Assembly (NCBI GenBank): GCA_963978895.1
Contig: OZ022243.1
Location: forward strand, 12,933,765 to 12,997,764
Reading direction: 5' to 3'
DNA from: Erpobdella octoculata
Lineage: Eukaryota; Annelida; Clitellata; Hirudinida; Erpobdellidae
Length of the DNA: 64,000 nt
The translations under genes and the position numbers were made by a program. The notes beneath the pieces were generated by a model, which had not been told where the DNA came from, did no database searches, and saw only the letters and a list, made by a program, of their open reading frames with translations. Below, piece by piece: positions 35,916-47,909 of the stretch. Positions within the stretch are counted from its first letter, which is position 1; every line of letters begins with the position of its first letter.

Positions 35916-36965
35916 TTATAATTTTAATAAGTGAGATTTAAATAATGAAAAGGACTCAGAGGACTGTATTGAAATAGGAATGACTGAATATGTACGCGGA
36001 CCTGAACATTTAATAGAGAAGGTTTTTAGTCTTGTGTTTGAAAATTCTGGACGGAAAAGATTAGATGATCGCAAAAAATGGGTATGAATATCGGACGACT
36101 TTAAGAAGAAATCATGAAAGGATTGAGGTAGAGTAGAATTAGAATATTTATACATAAAAGAACCAATTTGAAACAGATTGACTTGATAAATGTTTAAAAG
36201 CTTATGTTCAGTAAATTTTGACTTACAAGAAGAAAGAGGATGTAAGGAAAAAATAATACGGATGAGTCGTTTGAGCAAAATGTGTAAAGAAAGAAGACGA
36301 GTTTGGGTAATTAGAAGCCCAAACAATATTGCTGTAAGAAATATAGGGAAAGACAAATGCATAATACAACATAATACAAGTTTTTGTGTCTATAAAACGA
36401 CGTAATCTATATATAATTCCAATATATTTAGAAACTTTAGATTTAACATGCTTAATGTGATCAGTCCATGTTAAATGTTGATCAAGAAACACACCTAAAA
36501 ATCTATATGAGGTGACACGGGTAATAGAAACACCAGAAATGCTGAGACATGACTTTGTAATAATAGATTTACTCTTTGGATGAAATATGATATAGTTGGT
36601 TTTTTTACATTTAAAGAAAGCTTATTGGCACAAAACCAATCATAAATAAATATGAGACCATTATTAACGCTGTCAAATAAAATGTTCAAATTGTCACCAG
36701 AAGCAAACAGACTAGTGTCGTCAGCAAATAAAGAAAAACTGAACAGGTTAGAAATTAAAGGTAAGGTCATTGATATATATAATAAATAGGAGTGGACCCA
36801 ATATAGAACCCTGTGGTACGCCACAGTTGATGGGTAAAGATTGTGATAACACATTGTTGTAGCAGACATATTGTGATCGGTTCTTCATGTAATCCCGAAA
36901 CCAGTCAAGAGGAACTCCCCGGACTCCATAGTACTCAAGCTTCTTCAATAGTATTTCATGATTTA
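35916..36965 (-). pseudogene. CR1-1 ORF2, RT C-terminal half
   Basis: After the RTE insertion the RT continues with [18 protein letters not shown], the palm loop [20 protein letters not shown], and the catalytic box LFADDTSLFASG in a shifted frame. Thumb and C-terminal LINE text follows (HLTWTDHIKHVKSKVSKYIG). At least four frame changes occur (near 36750, 36500, 36230 and 36400). Confidence 0.85.
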
Positions 36966-36972
36966 TTTATTA

Positions 36973-37008
<36 letters not shown>

Positions 37009-39528
37009 TAGTCCGTAGCCGGCGCTTGGGGAGGAGGATGTCCTCGAAGCCAATACGCTGCTGTCGGTGCCACGGGACCACGAACGTCTTCCACGACAAT
37101 CTTCCATTTTCCTCGATCGGCTGCAACCCTTCTCGCCCCATCGGCGGTCAGTCGCTTCCTCTTGAGGTCCCCATCAATAATTTTCAGCCATGTTTTCTTT
37201 GGCGCCGAACGTTGGATGCGCCAGCCAGGCGGTCGCTCCCGCCAAAGTAAACTATTGGGAAGCCGTTTATAATTCATTCGGCAGACGTGCCCGAACCACC
37301 GTAGCCGCCGTTTTTGGATATGTTCATCGATCAGTGGTTGTCGATCACACCGTTCACGGATCGTCTCGTTTCGAATGCGGTCGCGGATGGAGACTCCCAG
37401 TATTCGCCGCAGGCATTGCATTTGAAATACTTCAAGTCTATTCACATCGGATTTAAACAATGTCCATGTCTCCGAGCCATATAGGAGGATCGGAAGAATC
37501 AATGTTCGGTAAAGACGAATTTTTGTCTTGATTGCAATGTTCGTTCTCTTCCAAACGCACCATCTGAGCGCTGCAAATGCCGCAGTCGCCTGGCCAACGC
37601 GGCTGTGGACGTCGGCCGACGACGACGTCTTCTTTTCCTGCACGATCGATCTAAGGTATTTAAATTTCGTCACCTGCTCGATCTGGACATCATTTAGGTG
37701 GACATGAGCTGGCGACCCGTCCGTTGTTAATACCTTGGTCTTCTCGGCGTTGATCTTTAGGCCGTATGACTTGGCAATATTGCCGATGTCGTTTAGGCAA
37801 TCTGTAGCTTCCACGTCGGTGTCGGCGAATACGGCGCTATCGTCCGCAAACATCAGATCAGTGACAAAGTTGTTTTTGTCGTATTGAACGCCACGCCTTC
37901 CTTCGAACGATTTCCTCATGATCGCATCGATCACGACGTTAAATAAAAACGGAGAGGCGACGTCTCCCTGTCGGACACCGGTTTGAATGGTAAACTCGTC
38001 CGATAAGTCGTTTCGAATTCGGATGCAGCTGGTCGAACCACTATACGACGCTTGTAACAAACGGATGACTTTCGGTGGTATGTTTTCTTTTTCCAATGCC
38101 GTCCACAATGATGGCCAATGGATGCAGTCGAAAGCCGATTTGAAGTCGATGAAGACAACAACAGTCCGCCGGCCACATCGAACCCTCTCCTCTACGAGTT
38201 GGCGTAGTGCGAAGATTTGATCGATGCATCCACGATTCGGTCGAAATCCGGCCTGTTCCTCACGGCACGATTGTTCACAATGTTTTTGTAGTCGTGACTG
38301 AATGATTTTCGTGAATATTTTTCCAACGATTGAAAGGAGACTAATGCCGCGGTAGTTTTTGCATTCTCGACTGTCTCCTTTCTTCAAAATGGGAACGACG
38401 ATCGCTTTCTTCCACGCCGATGGTACGTACTCCGTGTCCCAGATGCATGTCAATAGGACGTGTAGACGTTGCAATAGAATGTCACCACCAGCTTTGATCA
38501 TCTCGGCTGTAATTTGATCGATGCCCGGCGCTTTTCCGTTCTTGAGCGATTTGACGGCCGCTTTCACTTCGGCGATTGTTGGTACGTCGACGGGAAATGG
38601 GATCTGCGGTTGATCGATTTGTGGCGGGTCCGCGGCTGGTCCTGCAGGCGGATCGTGGTTGTACAGTTCGTGGAAGAATTCCCGCCACCTCTGTAATCGA
38701 TCGGAGGACGAACTAACAAACTTTCCATCCGTTTTTCTGATGTTATCGTTGATCGATTTCGTTTTTCCGCCTAAACGTTGTAGTGTCTGATACAATGTTC
38801 GATATTCATGTCGTGATGCGGCTTCTTCCATTTTGGCTGCAACATCGTTCCAATACGCCTCTCGCTCGATCTTCATTTTCCGCCTTACCTCTTGATTAAG
38901 TCGCCGGTATTGTTCGAAATCGACGTGCTTGATTCTTTTCCGCTCAGCTACCAAATCCAAACATTCATCCGAAATCCATGGCTGCGTTCGTCGACGGATC
39001 GGTGGACATAACGGCGCCGCACATTCGATGACGGATTTGGTTATTTGTTTTTCTTCATCGTTGACATCGTCCAATGTATTGAGGATCGCAAACTTGTTCG
39101 ATAAAGCAAGCTGGAATTTGTGTCGAACTGCCGGATCGCGTAGGCACGTCCAGTTTCTCTTTACAGCCGCCGGCGTCTTCTTTTTTGCTTTTTGGAGTCG
39201 AAGTTGTATTTTGGCCCGCACGAGGTAGTGATCAGATCCGCAATCAGGGCCACGCATTGCTCGAACGTTGTTGAGCGTCGATCGAAAACGCTTGTTGATC
39301 AGAACGTAGTCGAGCATGGCCGAATCTTTACCCGACGGGTTTCTCCACGTGAGCCGATGCTTCTTCGGGTGTTGGAAGAGGCTGTTGCCAATGACGAGGT
39401 TGTTTACTGACGCAAACGACAACAGTCGCTGCCCATTGTCGTTGATTTTTCCGTGGCCGAATCGTCCAAGCGTTTCTTCCCAGCCACTACGGTTGTCGCC
39501 GACGTGAGCGTTAAAGTCGCCTGCCAAT
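36966..39528 (-). mobile_element. RTE-clade LINE, 5'-truncated, with (TAA)n tail and 8-bp TSD
   Basis: It is flanked by ATGATTTA at 36958-36965 and 39529-39536. The minus-strand 3' end is a TTA/TAA microsatellite (36966-37007), the usual RTE tail. The 5' end starts inside the endonuclease. One open frame fills the element, so it is much younger than its CR1 host. Confidence 0.92.
37008..39528 (-). CDS. RTE-type endonuclease/reverse transcriptase, N-terminally truncated, open
   Basis: An uninterrupted 839-codon frame. The AP endonuclease portion starts at AGDFNAHVGDN and includes LDYVLINKRFR and GPDCGSDHYLV (catalytic Asp-His). RT boxes: GKAPGIDQITAEMIKAGGD, ILKKGDSRECKNYRGISLL, FIDFKSAFDCIHW, TGVRQGDVASPFLFN, and LMFADDSAVFAD with the catalytic DD. 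The C-terminus has RRLRWFGHVCRM. The first roughly 100 endonuclease residues are missing by 5' truncation, so it is dead by truncation although every remaining codon is open. Confidence 0.9.
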
Positions 39529-39536
39529 ATGATTTA

Positions 39537-41460
39537 CAGTGTCAAATGCTTTTGCAAGGTCTAGGAATAGGCCAATGCCAAAGTTTCCTTGATCTAGAGC
39601 TTCAGCGATTTTGGATTGAAGAACAACTAGTGGCATGTATGTGGAGTGGTTTTTTCTAAATCCGTATTGGTATGGTGAAAGGAGAGAAAACTTTGATAGG
39701 TAACTGTATAATCTTGTGTGCATAACTTTTTCAAAGAATTTGGAAAAATTAGATAATATTGAAATGGGCCGATAATTTGTTACATTATTTTTTTCACCAG
39801 ATTTATGAAGTGGAACAACTTTAGCAATTTTCAATTGGTCAGGAAATATTCCAAATGTTAGGGAACTATTGATCAGAGATGTTAGAGGAGAGACAATTAG
39901 TTGGATAGAGGATCAATACCATCTGGACCACAAATTCTAGATGTTTTTAAACTTTTTGCAATTTTAAGGATTTCAGTTGATGTTACTGGTGTGACATTAA
40001 TGGAATCGACCACTTGGTTCTTGAGGAAGTCAGTGAAATAAGAACCCTGAGAGTGAATTTGTTTTGCAAGGCTTGACCCAATGTTTGAGAAATACTTGTT
40101 AAACATATCAGCAATCAGAGAAGGTGAACTTATTTCGGATCCATCATTTGTGAGAAAATTTTCCTGATGCTCTTTTGATTTGAATTGGCCTAGTAAATTC
40201 TTTATCAATTTCCAGATTGCTTTAATATTACCTTCATAAGATTCAAATTTAGAAGAGTAGTGTTGTTTGATTGTGGTTGTTTTTAAGAATTTAGATTTAT
40301 TGCGACAAGTTATGAATTTTCTTCTATTTTCTTCTGATGGGTGTTTTAAAAAATTACGATAGAAAATGTTCTTTTTACGGCAGTGTCTAAAAAGCGTAAA
40401 GTTCATCCATTCATGGTCAAATTTTACTTTTTTCTGTCTGGGTTTCTCTAGAGGAAAACAGAAATTATACGTAAGGAGATATTCATTCACAAATAATGAA
40501 TAAGCAGATGTCACTTTACCATTTTCACCTTGTTGAATGACTTCAGTCCAATCTTTGTTAGTTAATTTAACATGGAACAAATTACTGTTTTTAAACTGTC
40601 TTTTGAAGTTTTTTTGATCATTAGAAATGGTTATTTGAAAAGCAAGATCAAGAGAAAGGTAAAGTGAAAAATGGTCAGACAAATCATCAATCAGTATTTT
40701 TGAGAGCGTATTTTGAAGAGGTAAGTTTGTGAAGATATTGTCGATTGCTGTTGCTGTCGTAGAACTTTTCCGTGTTGGTTTTATAAAAGCAGGAAACAAT
40801 AAATGAGATGCAAATGTGTTCAAAAAATCAGAAACAAGAGGATCATGAACTTCATCTAACAAATTTATGTTAAAGTCACCCAGCAGTAGAATAGTATAGT
40901 GTTATGGCAATCATTGGAAGTTAATAAAAGATTCAATTCGTCAAGAAAAGTTTGTAAATTTGAGTTTGGTGGTCGATATATCACCCCAGCAATACATTTT
41001 TTATTATTACAACTAAAGGAAACCAGTAACGATTCGAATGAAGAGATTAGTAAATTTTTGTCCTTGTGGACCAAAATGGAGCAGGCGATAGAAGCATCGA
41101 TGAAAAAACCCACACCCCCACCTTTTTTACCCTCACGAGGTTTTGATAAAAAATTGTAGTGTGGGATGAATATACTGTCAGAGTTTTCTTTATTTAGCCA
41201 GGTTTCAGTTACAGCTACAATTTTAGCTGAGGACATGTGCATTAGTAAGATTAAATCTTGAACTTTATGTACGAGACTTCTGCAATTTACATGAAGGAAT
41301 GATAATTTCTTATTGGTTGAGTTTTTAATTAAATTGGAAAGATTATCTGGTGTTAAATATGTAACTGGATCATAAAATTAATATAAAAAATGCTGATCTG
41401 GATCAATGTGTCTGTCAAATAAACAAAAAACTTCCTTCATTTCTCCTAACTCGTTATGCA
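39537..41460 (-). pseudogene. CR1-1 ORF2, endonuclease and RT N-terminal half
   Basis: A leader (LSFLHVNCRSLVHKVQDL, about 41340-41250) precedes the AP-endonuclease IVAVTETWLN, then GGGVGFFIDAS and GVIYRPPNSN. Frames shift near 40880, before LPAFIKPTRKS-type text and LSDHFSLYLSL. RT starts with GPDGIDPLSN, a stop, then NYRPISILSNFSKFFEKV and LDLAKAFDTVNH, where the RTE breaks it. An in-frame TAA near 41380 also occurs. Confidence 0.85.
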
Positions 41461-41498
41461 GACTTGTCATATTCGTTGGTGTTAAAGTTGTAGACTTT

Positions 41499-42131
41499 TC
41501 AGGAGGATGCAGATGGAAAAGGCTGTCGAGATTTTCTTTTAGCACACCGCCTTCTGTAGGCCTCCTCTGCTTGAATACGAGTTAAATCCCTGTTTATGTA
41601 AACTTGGCGAAATTTGACTTCAGAAGAGCTTCTAAGTATGACCGCAGAAGAGAGAAGATCTTTTACATCATCAGGACTGTTTAGCGTGACACAGATTTTG
41701 ACATTGTCTTTTCCTAGTCTGCGAGTTTTGAGTATGCGAGGTTTAACAGTGAGGGCTTCTTCGCAGAAAGTTTCGACAAGTTCTTGATCAGTAATTTTTG
41801 AGTCAGTAGGCGTAGGCAATCCAGTAATAATAACATTGTTGGCTCTTATTTTAATATCTTCTCTTTCTTTATCCGTAACAAGAATTGCTTTAAAAGTTGC
41901 TTCAACTAGCTTCTGAGTTTGGACTTCAAGAGAAGAAACAGAAGTTTTATCTTCGTTGAGCTTGCTTTCTAAGCGGGCCATTCGCTGGCCGATCTCGTTT
42001 AGTTGAACAGAAACAACATCCATGAAGGACTTCGCAAGCTGGTTAACGACTGCGTTCATAGATTCTGTGAATTTTTCCGTTACTCGAGTCAAAATAGATT
42101 CAAGCATTTCGGGAGAAATTGACTTAGCCAT
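41499..42131 (-). CDS. CR1-1 ORF1 protein
   Basis: A 210-codon open frame from MAKSISPEMLESIL. A predicted coiled coil (GQRMARLESKLNEDKTSVSS) is followed by an RRM-like region (IRANNVIITGLPTP, CVTLNSPDDV, FRQVYINRDL), as in ORF1 proteins of Jockey/CR1 and L1-type LINEs, which bind their RNA. It directly precedes ORF2 on the same strand and is still intact. Confidence 0.8.
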   Translation of the reverse strand: MAKSISPEMLESILTRVTEKFTESMNAVVNQLAKSFMDVVSVQLNEIGQRMARLESKLNEDKTSVSSLEVQTQKLVEATFKAILVTDKEREDIKIRANNVIITGLPTPTDSKITDQELVETFCEEALTVKPRILKTRRLGKDNVKICVTLNSPDDVKDLLSSAVILRSSSEVKFRQVYINRDLTRIQAEEAYRRRCAKRKSRQPFPSASS

Positions 42132-42135
42132 AATT

Positions 42136-42514
42136 ATGTTGGTTTTGATTAGATACAGCTATAAAACTATATTTAATAAATTAGCTTTTTCAAAATCTTA
42201 CATATTGTTTGCATTTTGTTTTCTTTTAGTCATTGAAGTAGTAAGTTTTTTTAAATGAGTGCAATGCAATCAGGCTAAAAATTCGTTGCCACGCTCATTA
42301 AGAAGCAAATTCAAAAAAATAAGGATTCTCACAAAGACTAAAATTTCTTTATTTTTTTTTGATCATTTATCGAGCATTTTTTTAGAAAGAAATATACAAA
42401 AGTGAGACAACCCTAAAATATTTGGAAATTAAATGAGAAAAACATTTTTAACAAATCAGTCACTGTTCTTTTTTTCAATAAAAAGTGTTTCTTTGGTGGC
42501 CGGTATGATCTATT
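42136..42514. other. Spacer between CR1-1 and the serpin 3' end
   Basis: AT-rich. AATAAAAAG at 42477-42485 lies on the plus strand. No coding signal. The serpin stop is at 42515. Confidence 0.5.
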
Positions 42515-43813
42515 TCATGTAACAGAAGCGACACTTGAAATTTGTGGAGGACGGAAAACGCGACCGATAAAATGAATGGCTGCAGTTCGCTCATCTAATA
42601 CCAAAAATAAAAACGGATGGTCGGCTCGAAAGATTTTTGGAACTTGTTGCTGTTGAACACTTGTATCTGCAATTGAATTAGAATAAGAGTTGGTTCCGGA
42701 ACATGTGCTTGGGCCTATCGAAGATGAATTTATTTCAGGGACGTTTCCTTCGTCGATTTCAAAGCACAGGTGGTGAAAAACTCGTGAGAGAAACAGCGTG
42801 CTGGTACCGTCGAGACCTGAGAAATCAGCTTTCCCGCTGATGTAGAGGTTCTTAATGCCAAGCTTGACGAGGGCGTCCCAACAGATAATTCCCAATTCGT
42901 ACCGAAATTTTGGTAAATACACGTCTACCAGCTCTTCTTGTAAGCGATCTAGCATGTTTTCCAATACGGAGCGTGTCAGTTTCATCTCAAGACGCGTTAT
43001 GTGCTCTGACTTTTTCGGCAACAATATAAGAAATTTTGCATTTCCACAAGCTAGAGGCAGCTCTAATAAGTCGCAATCCAATTTAGATATGAAAGCCATC
43101 CTAAAACATCGCCTTTGATACATCATTGGAACTTGTGGAGCTTCTAGATGTAGATAGAATGGTAGGCAAGAAGTTTTCTTTTTATCAAAAGGGTACATGA
43201 AAGATAGACGCGCATATGTTGCGCAAACCAGCAAAATACTCGTGTCCCTGTCAGCTATACCCATCGGGAGAACGTCCTTAATTCGTCCGTGAGTCTTCTC
43301 CTCCGCCCACTGGTTGATCTCTTTTCTGGCCAAATCTGGTCTGTTTCTGAAATCAACGTTTTTAATTCGCGTAATTTCATATCTGGAACATATTTTTTCG
43401 TATTGAGAAGTCATGAGGTGGCCTTGCTGGGCAAACAGTCTGACGGCATATTCAAACACCCCTCCCTTTGGTTGAATAGACTTCGTGAGGTCCCAGTGCA
43501 TTGCAGCATACGCGGGCAATAATTGGCTTTCTTGTATTTCGTGGAGATGCAAAGATTTGTGAAGTTCTTCTCTTGACGAACCTTTAGCACCAATGTGAAG
43601 CATTCCGAGACCGATTGAAACGCCTATCGGCGCTATAACGAAATTACCCGGTCTTTTGCCATCTTTTGAAAATTCCTGATAAAGTTGTAAGGAAAACTTA
43701 TTGTGAGCCCTAGATAAACACAAAAGATGAGTTCTCGTGGTTTTGTTGCCTCTCGATGGTTCTGTACTTTCTGGCGTGGGCCCATCGATCATTTCGCTCT
43801 CTACTGACCCCAT
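42515..43813 (-). CDS. Serpin-family protein, single exon, atypical hinge
   Basis: 432 residues, close to the usual serpin size. Serpin landmarks in order: HNKFSLQLYQEFSKDG (helix A, about residue 38), NFVIAPIGVSIGLGMLHIGA with GSSREELHKSL (about 58-88), IKDVLPMG (about 187), and FRADHPFLFLVLDE with IHFIGRVFRP (about 393-420). The reactive-centre region EIDEGNVPEINSSSIGPSTC is long and Ser/Thr/Gln-rich. It lacks the small-residue hinge (E-G-T-E-A-A-A type) of inhibitory serpins, so a non-inhibitory role is likely. No clear signal peptide is present, so it would act inside the cell. It could be an orphan paralogue or a retrocopy. Confidence 0.9.
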   Translation of the reverse strand: MGSVESEMIDGPTPESTEPSRGNKTTRTHLLCLSRAHNKFSLQLYQEFSKDGKRPGNFVIAPIGVSIGLGMLHIGAKGSSREELHKSLHLHEIQESQLLPAYAAMHWDLTKSIQPKGGVFEYAVRLFAQQGHLMTSQYEKICSRYEITRIKNVDFRNRPDLARKEINQWAEEKTHGRIKDVLPMGIADRDTSILLVCATYARLSFMYPFDKKKTSCLPFYLHLEAPQVPMMYQRRCFRMAFISKLDCDLLELPLACGNAKFLILLPKKSEHITRLEMKLTRSVLENMLDRLQEELVDVYLPKFRYELGIICWDALVKLGIKNLYISGKADFSGLDGTSTLFLSRVFHHLCFEIDEGNVPEINSSSIGPSTCSGTNSYSNSIADTSVQQQQVPKIFRADHPFLFLVLDERTAAIHFIGRVFRPPQISSVASVT

Positions 43814-45950
43814 TGCTTTTTACTTGATCTGATAATATAAATGGTAAAATTTATTAAAATGATGAATTCCCATTCAGATTTTTTAGCCTTAGAATAGTAG
43901 AATAGTGCGTTACCAAATGTGTGCTGTCGTAAATCACAGAAGAATTTCATTGATTGGTCTCTTAAGCAATTACAATTTGCCTGGTAAATACGTTTTAAAT
44001 TAAGTTAAATAATTAAAATGTAACAGAGTTAATAACTAAAATAATACTTTATATTAACCTTCAGAAAAACTGAAACTTATGAATACGACTTACACTAATT
44101 AGTTAAAAACTGAAGTAATTTGATCACCATGCAAAAGGGCTATACATCGAAAAATACCTAAAAACGATTAATCACAACTGTAACAAACTGACCTTATTAT
44201 TTCCAATCAAACAAATTCAAGAGCAAAGGCAAAAGGATGCGAAGTTTCAAGGAACCGTTTTTAGTAAATCTGTTTCTGTGCCATTTTTTCATCAAGTCTA
44301 TTTTAAGAGCTCATTGGATGGAACCAGATTTAAAGGCCGATTCACTTCTGAGAATTGGATAACAACAAACATTTCAAATCACCATTATGGTAAGAGCAAA
44401 ACAACGTTTGTACATTATATTGATATCAGCCTCCTGCTCGGTTTATTAAACAACTGTCAATTAATTTGAAAATGTCCTCCAAACAACTTTCAAATCAACA
44501 CGAAAATTATCGATCACATTAAATGCGTAAAAATAATCATCTGGAGTTCTATAAGTTTGTTAAACTTGAAATAAACGAGATTTAAGAGATGCGTTTAGAG
44601 AAAAACAACCAGTTCCGCTAGACGGAAAGAGACTGAAGGCCTGCTACCGACACGTCCTAAAAATCGATAGCGCAATAGATGTTCTGCACCGCAGGCACAA
44701 ACGCACGCGAGCACTTTTGCTCGAACATCGAAAGCAGCGATGCCTAGTTAATTAGTTCTAATTTTCATGCTGGTCGAAGATACAAAATTGAATTAATTAG
44801 ACTGGCTCTGCTATTGCACCCGGTAATTGTGCTAATGGAGATTCAGATCTATAACCTAGCAGACTTTTTTATATACTCTGCTCTGCCAAGTTGAGCAGGT
44901 CAAAAAAGGATGTCGTTCTTAGTTTTTTTTGCGACACATCGTATGAACGAACGTCTGATTCATTAACAAAATTTTTGAATTTAAATTAAAATTATTCTTT
45001 TCTTATTTAAAATAAAAATTTAAGCAGTTCCAACAATGTTCACCAATGCTACTATTTTGATATTTCCGATACCTATTTGTTCATGTTTGTTGAAATTAAG
45101 AAAAGTTATGATTTCAAATAAACTCAGGTTAATATTATTCGTTACGCTTTATAGTTTATACTAAATTTACTAAATTATTGCCGGTCAAAAATGACGGATT
45201 AAAAAAAATATTTTGCGAAAGCAGCGCCTCCTATCAGGGTTACGCGAAGTTATAATCATGCTGCAAACATTCCGGAAATTTCAACACTATGGTTGCACCG
45301 GAATTTTCTAAAAGGTTGTTATACATCGTTGGAAAGGTATTTTCATAAGGATGAAGAAAATTGAGGTTGCAACTTTCAATAGTTGGTGCGGGCTGAGAAA
45401 ATGAACTTTGTTTGGTTTTATGCTATATTCTCCTATTTACAACATTTCACAAAAACTGTGTACCATCAGTTATATTTTCAAAACTTAAATTGTGAAATAA
45501 AATATAAAATAAAATAATGGATAAATTTAAAACATCTATCATTGTTGTCATACAGTTTTTATTTAAATAAATTCAATCATCTGCATCATCATCATCGCTA
45601 TCATCATCCATACAAACATTACATGGATTTAACCAGTTTAGGTACAAAACTTTATTAATTAGATTTCTATTTTTTTTTATTTCTAAGTTACTTGCTTATG
45701 TTTTAACATATTTATTTTTAATTATTTTTTATTTGAAAGAAAACTTTGAAAATTCACTATGCTCGTTTTTCGAACGGTGGTCGTATAGACTACTGAAAAC
45801 GACAACATGTTTAAAAGTCAATTTTTTTTTGTTCTCAACGGAAACAATTATAATATAAATTTTAGGCTATAAACAGAAAAGCTAAAAACACATTTCTGAC
45901 TTTATCAGTAACACAGTTCAATAAAATCCAAAATATTAACTTTTAACATT
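43814..45950. other. AT-rich sequence upstream of the serpin
   Basis: No credible gene. The minus-strand serpin promoter should lie just right of 43813 but no clear element was recognised. A (CAT)n/(CATC) tract lies at 45580-45610. Confidence 0.5.
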
Positions 45951-45964
45951 CAATAAATCAGTCA

Positions 45965-46095
45965 AACAGTTCATGATAGTCGTTTCAGAACCGCAGTGTG
46001 TGAAAAGCACCAAAACAATTCCGATGAAGTCGTTTGCCGCACTTGGTCCACATGTACGGTGTTTTGCCACAAATTTTCCAGCTTGTTTTCACCTT
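45965..46095 (-). pseudogene. Possible piggyBac transposase C-terminal Cys-rich remnant
   Basis: One minus-strand frame reads ICGKTPYMWTKCGKRLHR then NCFGAFHT, similar in spacing to the C-terminal Cys/His finger of piggyBac transposases (C..C, C..C, LC..CF..YH). No upstream catalytic domain was found. Confidence 0.3.
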
Positions 46096-46154
46096 TTCCA
46101 GATCGTGACCATGGCCAGTTGCTGAATCTTCCCTATCGTTTTGTTTCTTCAACC

Positions 46155-46765
46155 GTGCATGAATTCATTTCATCGGTATAAAACAACCTAAACAGCCTAT
46201 ATGGGGGTTTTCAAGCAAAGCACCATTGTGGTGTTTCAAGCTCGTTATATATAGACTGTTTTAAAAGTGGCTATTCAAATGACTCTTTTTGGTCCAGGTG
46301 CATTTCAATCGTTTTTGGCGTTTTGGTTGCCGCGGCATTGAACTGACCGTATTTGCGACCTACATTTCTTCACCCAAAGAAACACAATAAAATTTAATTA
46401 ACGTTGCTGTTTACTTTTTGCTGTTTACATCCTCTTTCGATATTTCAAACTTTTGTTATGATAACTCTCATAAAATTAGCATAATAAATTTTAAAGTAAT
46501 ATCGGTCGAAAACCTTGAAAACACTCATATTCTAAACCAGATTAAACTACTTAATACGAATAAAAAAATTATTTAAAAATTTTTATACAGTGTATTGAAG
46601 CTTTCTTAACATAAAAAAAAACTTCTAACAGAAAAAAATCTACAGCTTAATTTTATGCAACGCCAAAAATAAGTGTGTTCGTAAAACGTACGATGGTCTA
46701 AAACGGGTAAACATAGTTCATCTGTTTGTGTACTGTAACAATTGCAACTACCAGTACAGGGCTGA
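46155..46765. other. Unannotated AT-rich spacer
   Basis: No reading frame or repeat that could be supported. Confidence 0.5.
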
Positions 46766-46769
46766 TTTA

Positions 46770-47907
46770 TATCACCAGATTATAAAGTTCTTCAATTCTT
46801 GCCCATGAAACAAGTTCTGGTGTGTCTGAAATTGATTCAATTTCAGAAAAACAAGCCGTTTTTAACAGCTCGGGTTCAGGTGTTGTTGGCGGCTTTTTGT
46901 AATGAATAACCTTTGTCAGATCAATTCCGAGTGATGAACTATTCAATGTATTTTCAGGAAATCGCTTGATGCTGAATTCTATTAATTCAGATGATGTATG
47001 TCCTTCTTGTATAAGAATTGAAGTCATGGCATGAGTAGTTCGTTTACCATCAACAGTTTTTTCATTGTGATCCCAATTGTCTGCAGCACATACTACAAAT
47101 CCACCATTTTCAACTTTTGATTTAAACTCTGGAGGTAAATAAATTTACAGTTTTGATTGAGTTGTCACCTGAGCAATATGACTTGATGCGGAGGTTGGAG
47201 AGCGTCAAAGTTCACTGTACGAAACAGAATATCCAAGGTGATATACAAGTTCATTCAGCTTCCTTGATCCAAAATCATGATATAATTCAATCGCTAGACC
47301 GAGATGTTGATAAAGTGATTATGTTGCAAGCTATGTTTAAACATTTTTTCAACTCATCCTAATTGTTTTGAATAACTGCTGCATCGAAAGAACTTTTGTT
47401 TGGTAACCAAACTAAAAATGTCAATAACTTGGGATTTACAAACTTTTTTATTCCATCAACTGACATCTCTCCAGAAGAAAAATAAAAATCTTTATGATTC
47501 TCAATTTTTCCTATTTCTCTTCTTAGAATTCTAACTGCCTGGTGAAGAACAGCATCATCAGGAAGAACTTTCAAAGAATTCTTTTCAAACTCATCAGAAC
47601 TTTCTTCATGGACAGCATTAACAAGATCCCTGGCTAGTCGAAGAGCCTCGCCAACAGAAATGCTGCTCGAACAAACAAGATCTGAAAAACCAGGCTGACT
47701 GATAAAACAAATTGCTGGATTCACTTGACCTAACCTTGATTTTAAATTATTTGATGTATAACTTTCTCCATTTATACCACTGGAACCAAGAATTGAAATG
47801 AATTCCTCTCGGAGGGTGGATAACAAGAAAACGTTTCCATTTTTAATATCTGGTTCAAATTTCTGAATGAATTGCATAATAGTATGGATCCTTTTCCAAA
47901 CCTGCAT
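46770..47907 (-). pseudogene. Unrecognised protein fragment (ADNWDHN family), disrupted
   Basis: Two minus-strand frames, MQVWKRIHTIMQFIQKFEPD to VWLPNKSSFDAA (47907-47359) and AADNWDHNEKTVDGKRTTH to RIEELYNLVI (about 47110-46770), are parted by a plus-coding-free gap with lesions. The ADN-DHN-DGK text resembles a motif in uncharacterised multi-copy invertebrate and fish proteins that are probably transposon derived. A plus-strand stretch (47153-47362) that breaks it may be an inversion. Function unknown. Confidence 0.45.
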
Positions 47908-47909
47908 TT

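Larger units (their letters stand above)
35589..42135 (-). mobile_element. CR1/Jockey-type LINE (CR1-1) split by an RTE insertion
   Basis: Minus-strand LINE with ORF1 (42131-41499) and ORF2 endonuclease-RT (about 41460-35916). The 3' noncoding end carries the short repeat AATAAAC (about 35600-35625). A 2.56-kb RTE copy (36966-39528) interrupts the RT palm. Many frame lesions make it inactive. Both ORFs are represented, so the copy is nearly full length apart from the RTE insertion. Confidence 0.87.

Noticed and set aside
37190..39659. Plus-strand frames opposite the RTE LINE
   Set aside because: The GC-richer LINE leaves open antisense frames, and none has a domain.
42855..43522. Plus-strand frames opposite the serpin
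   Set aside because: They are shadows of the minus-strand serpin frame with no recognisable content.
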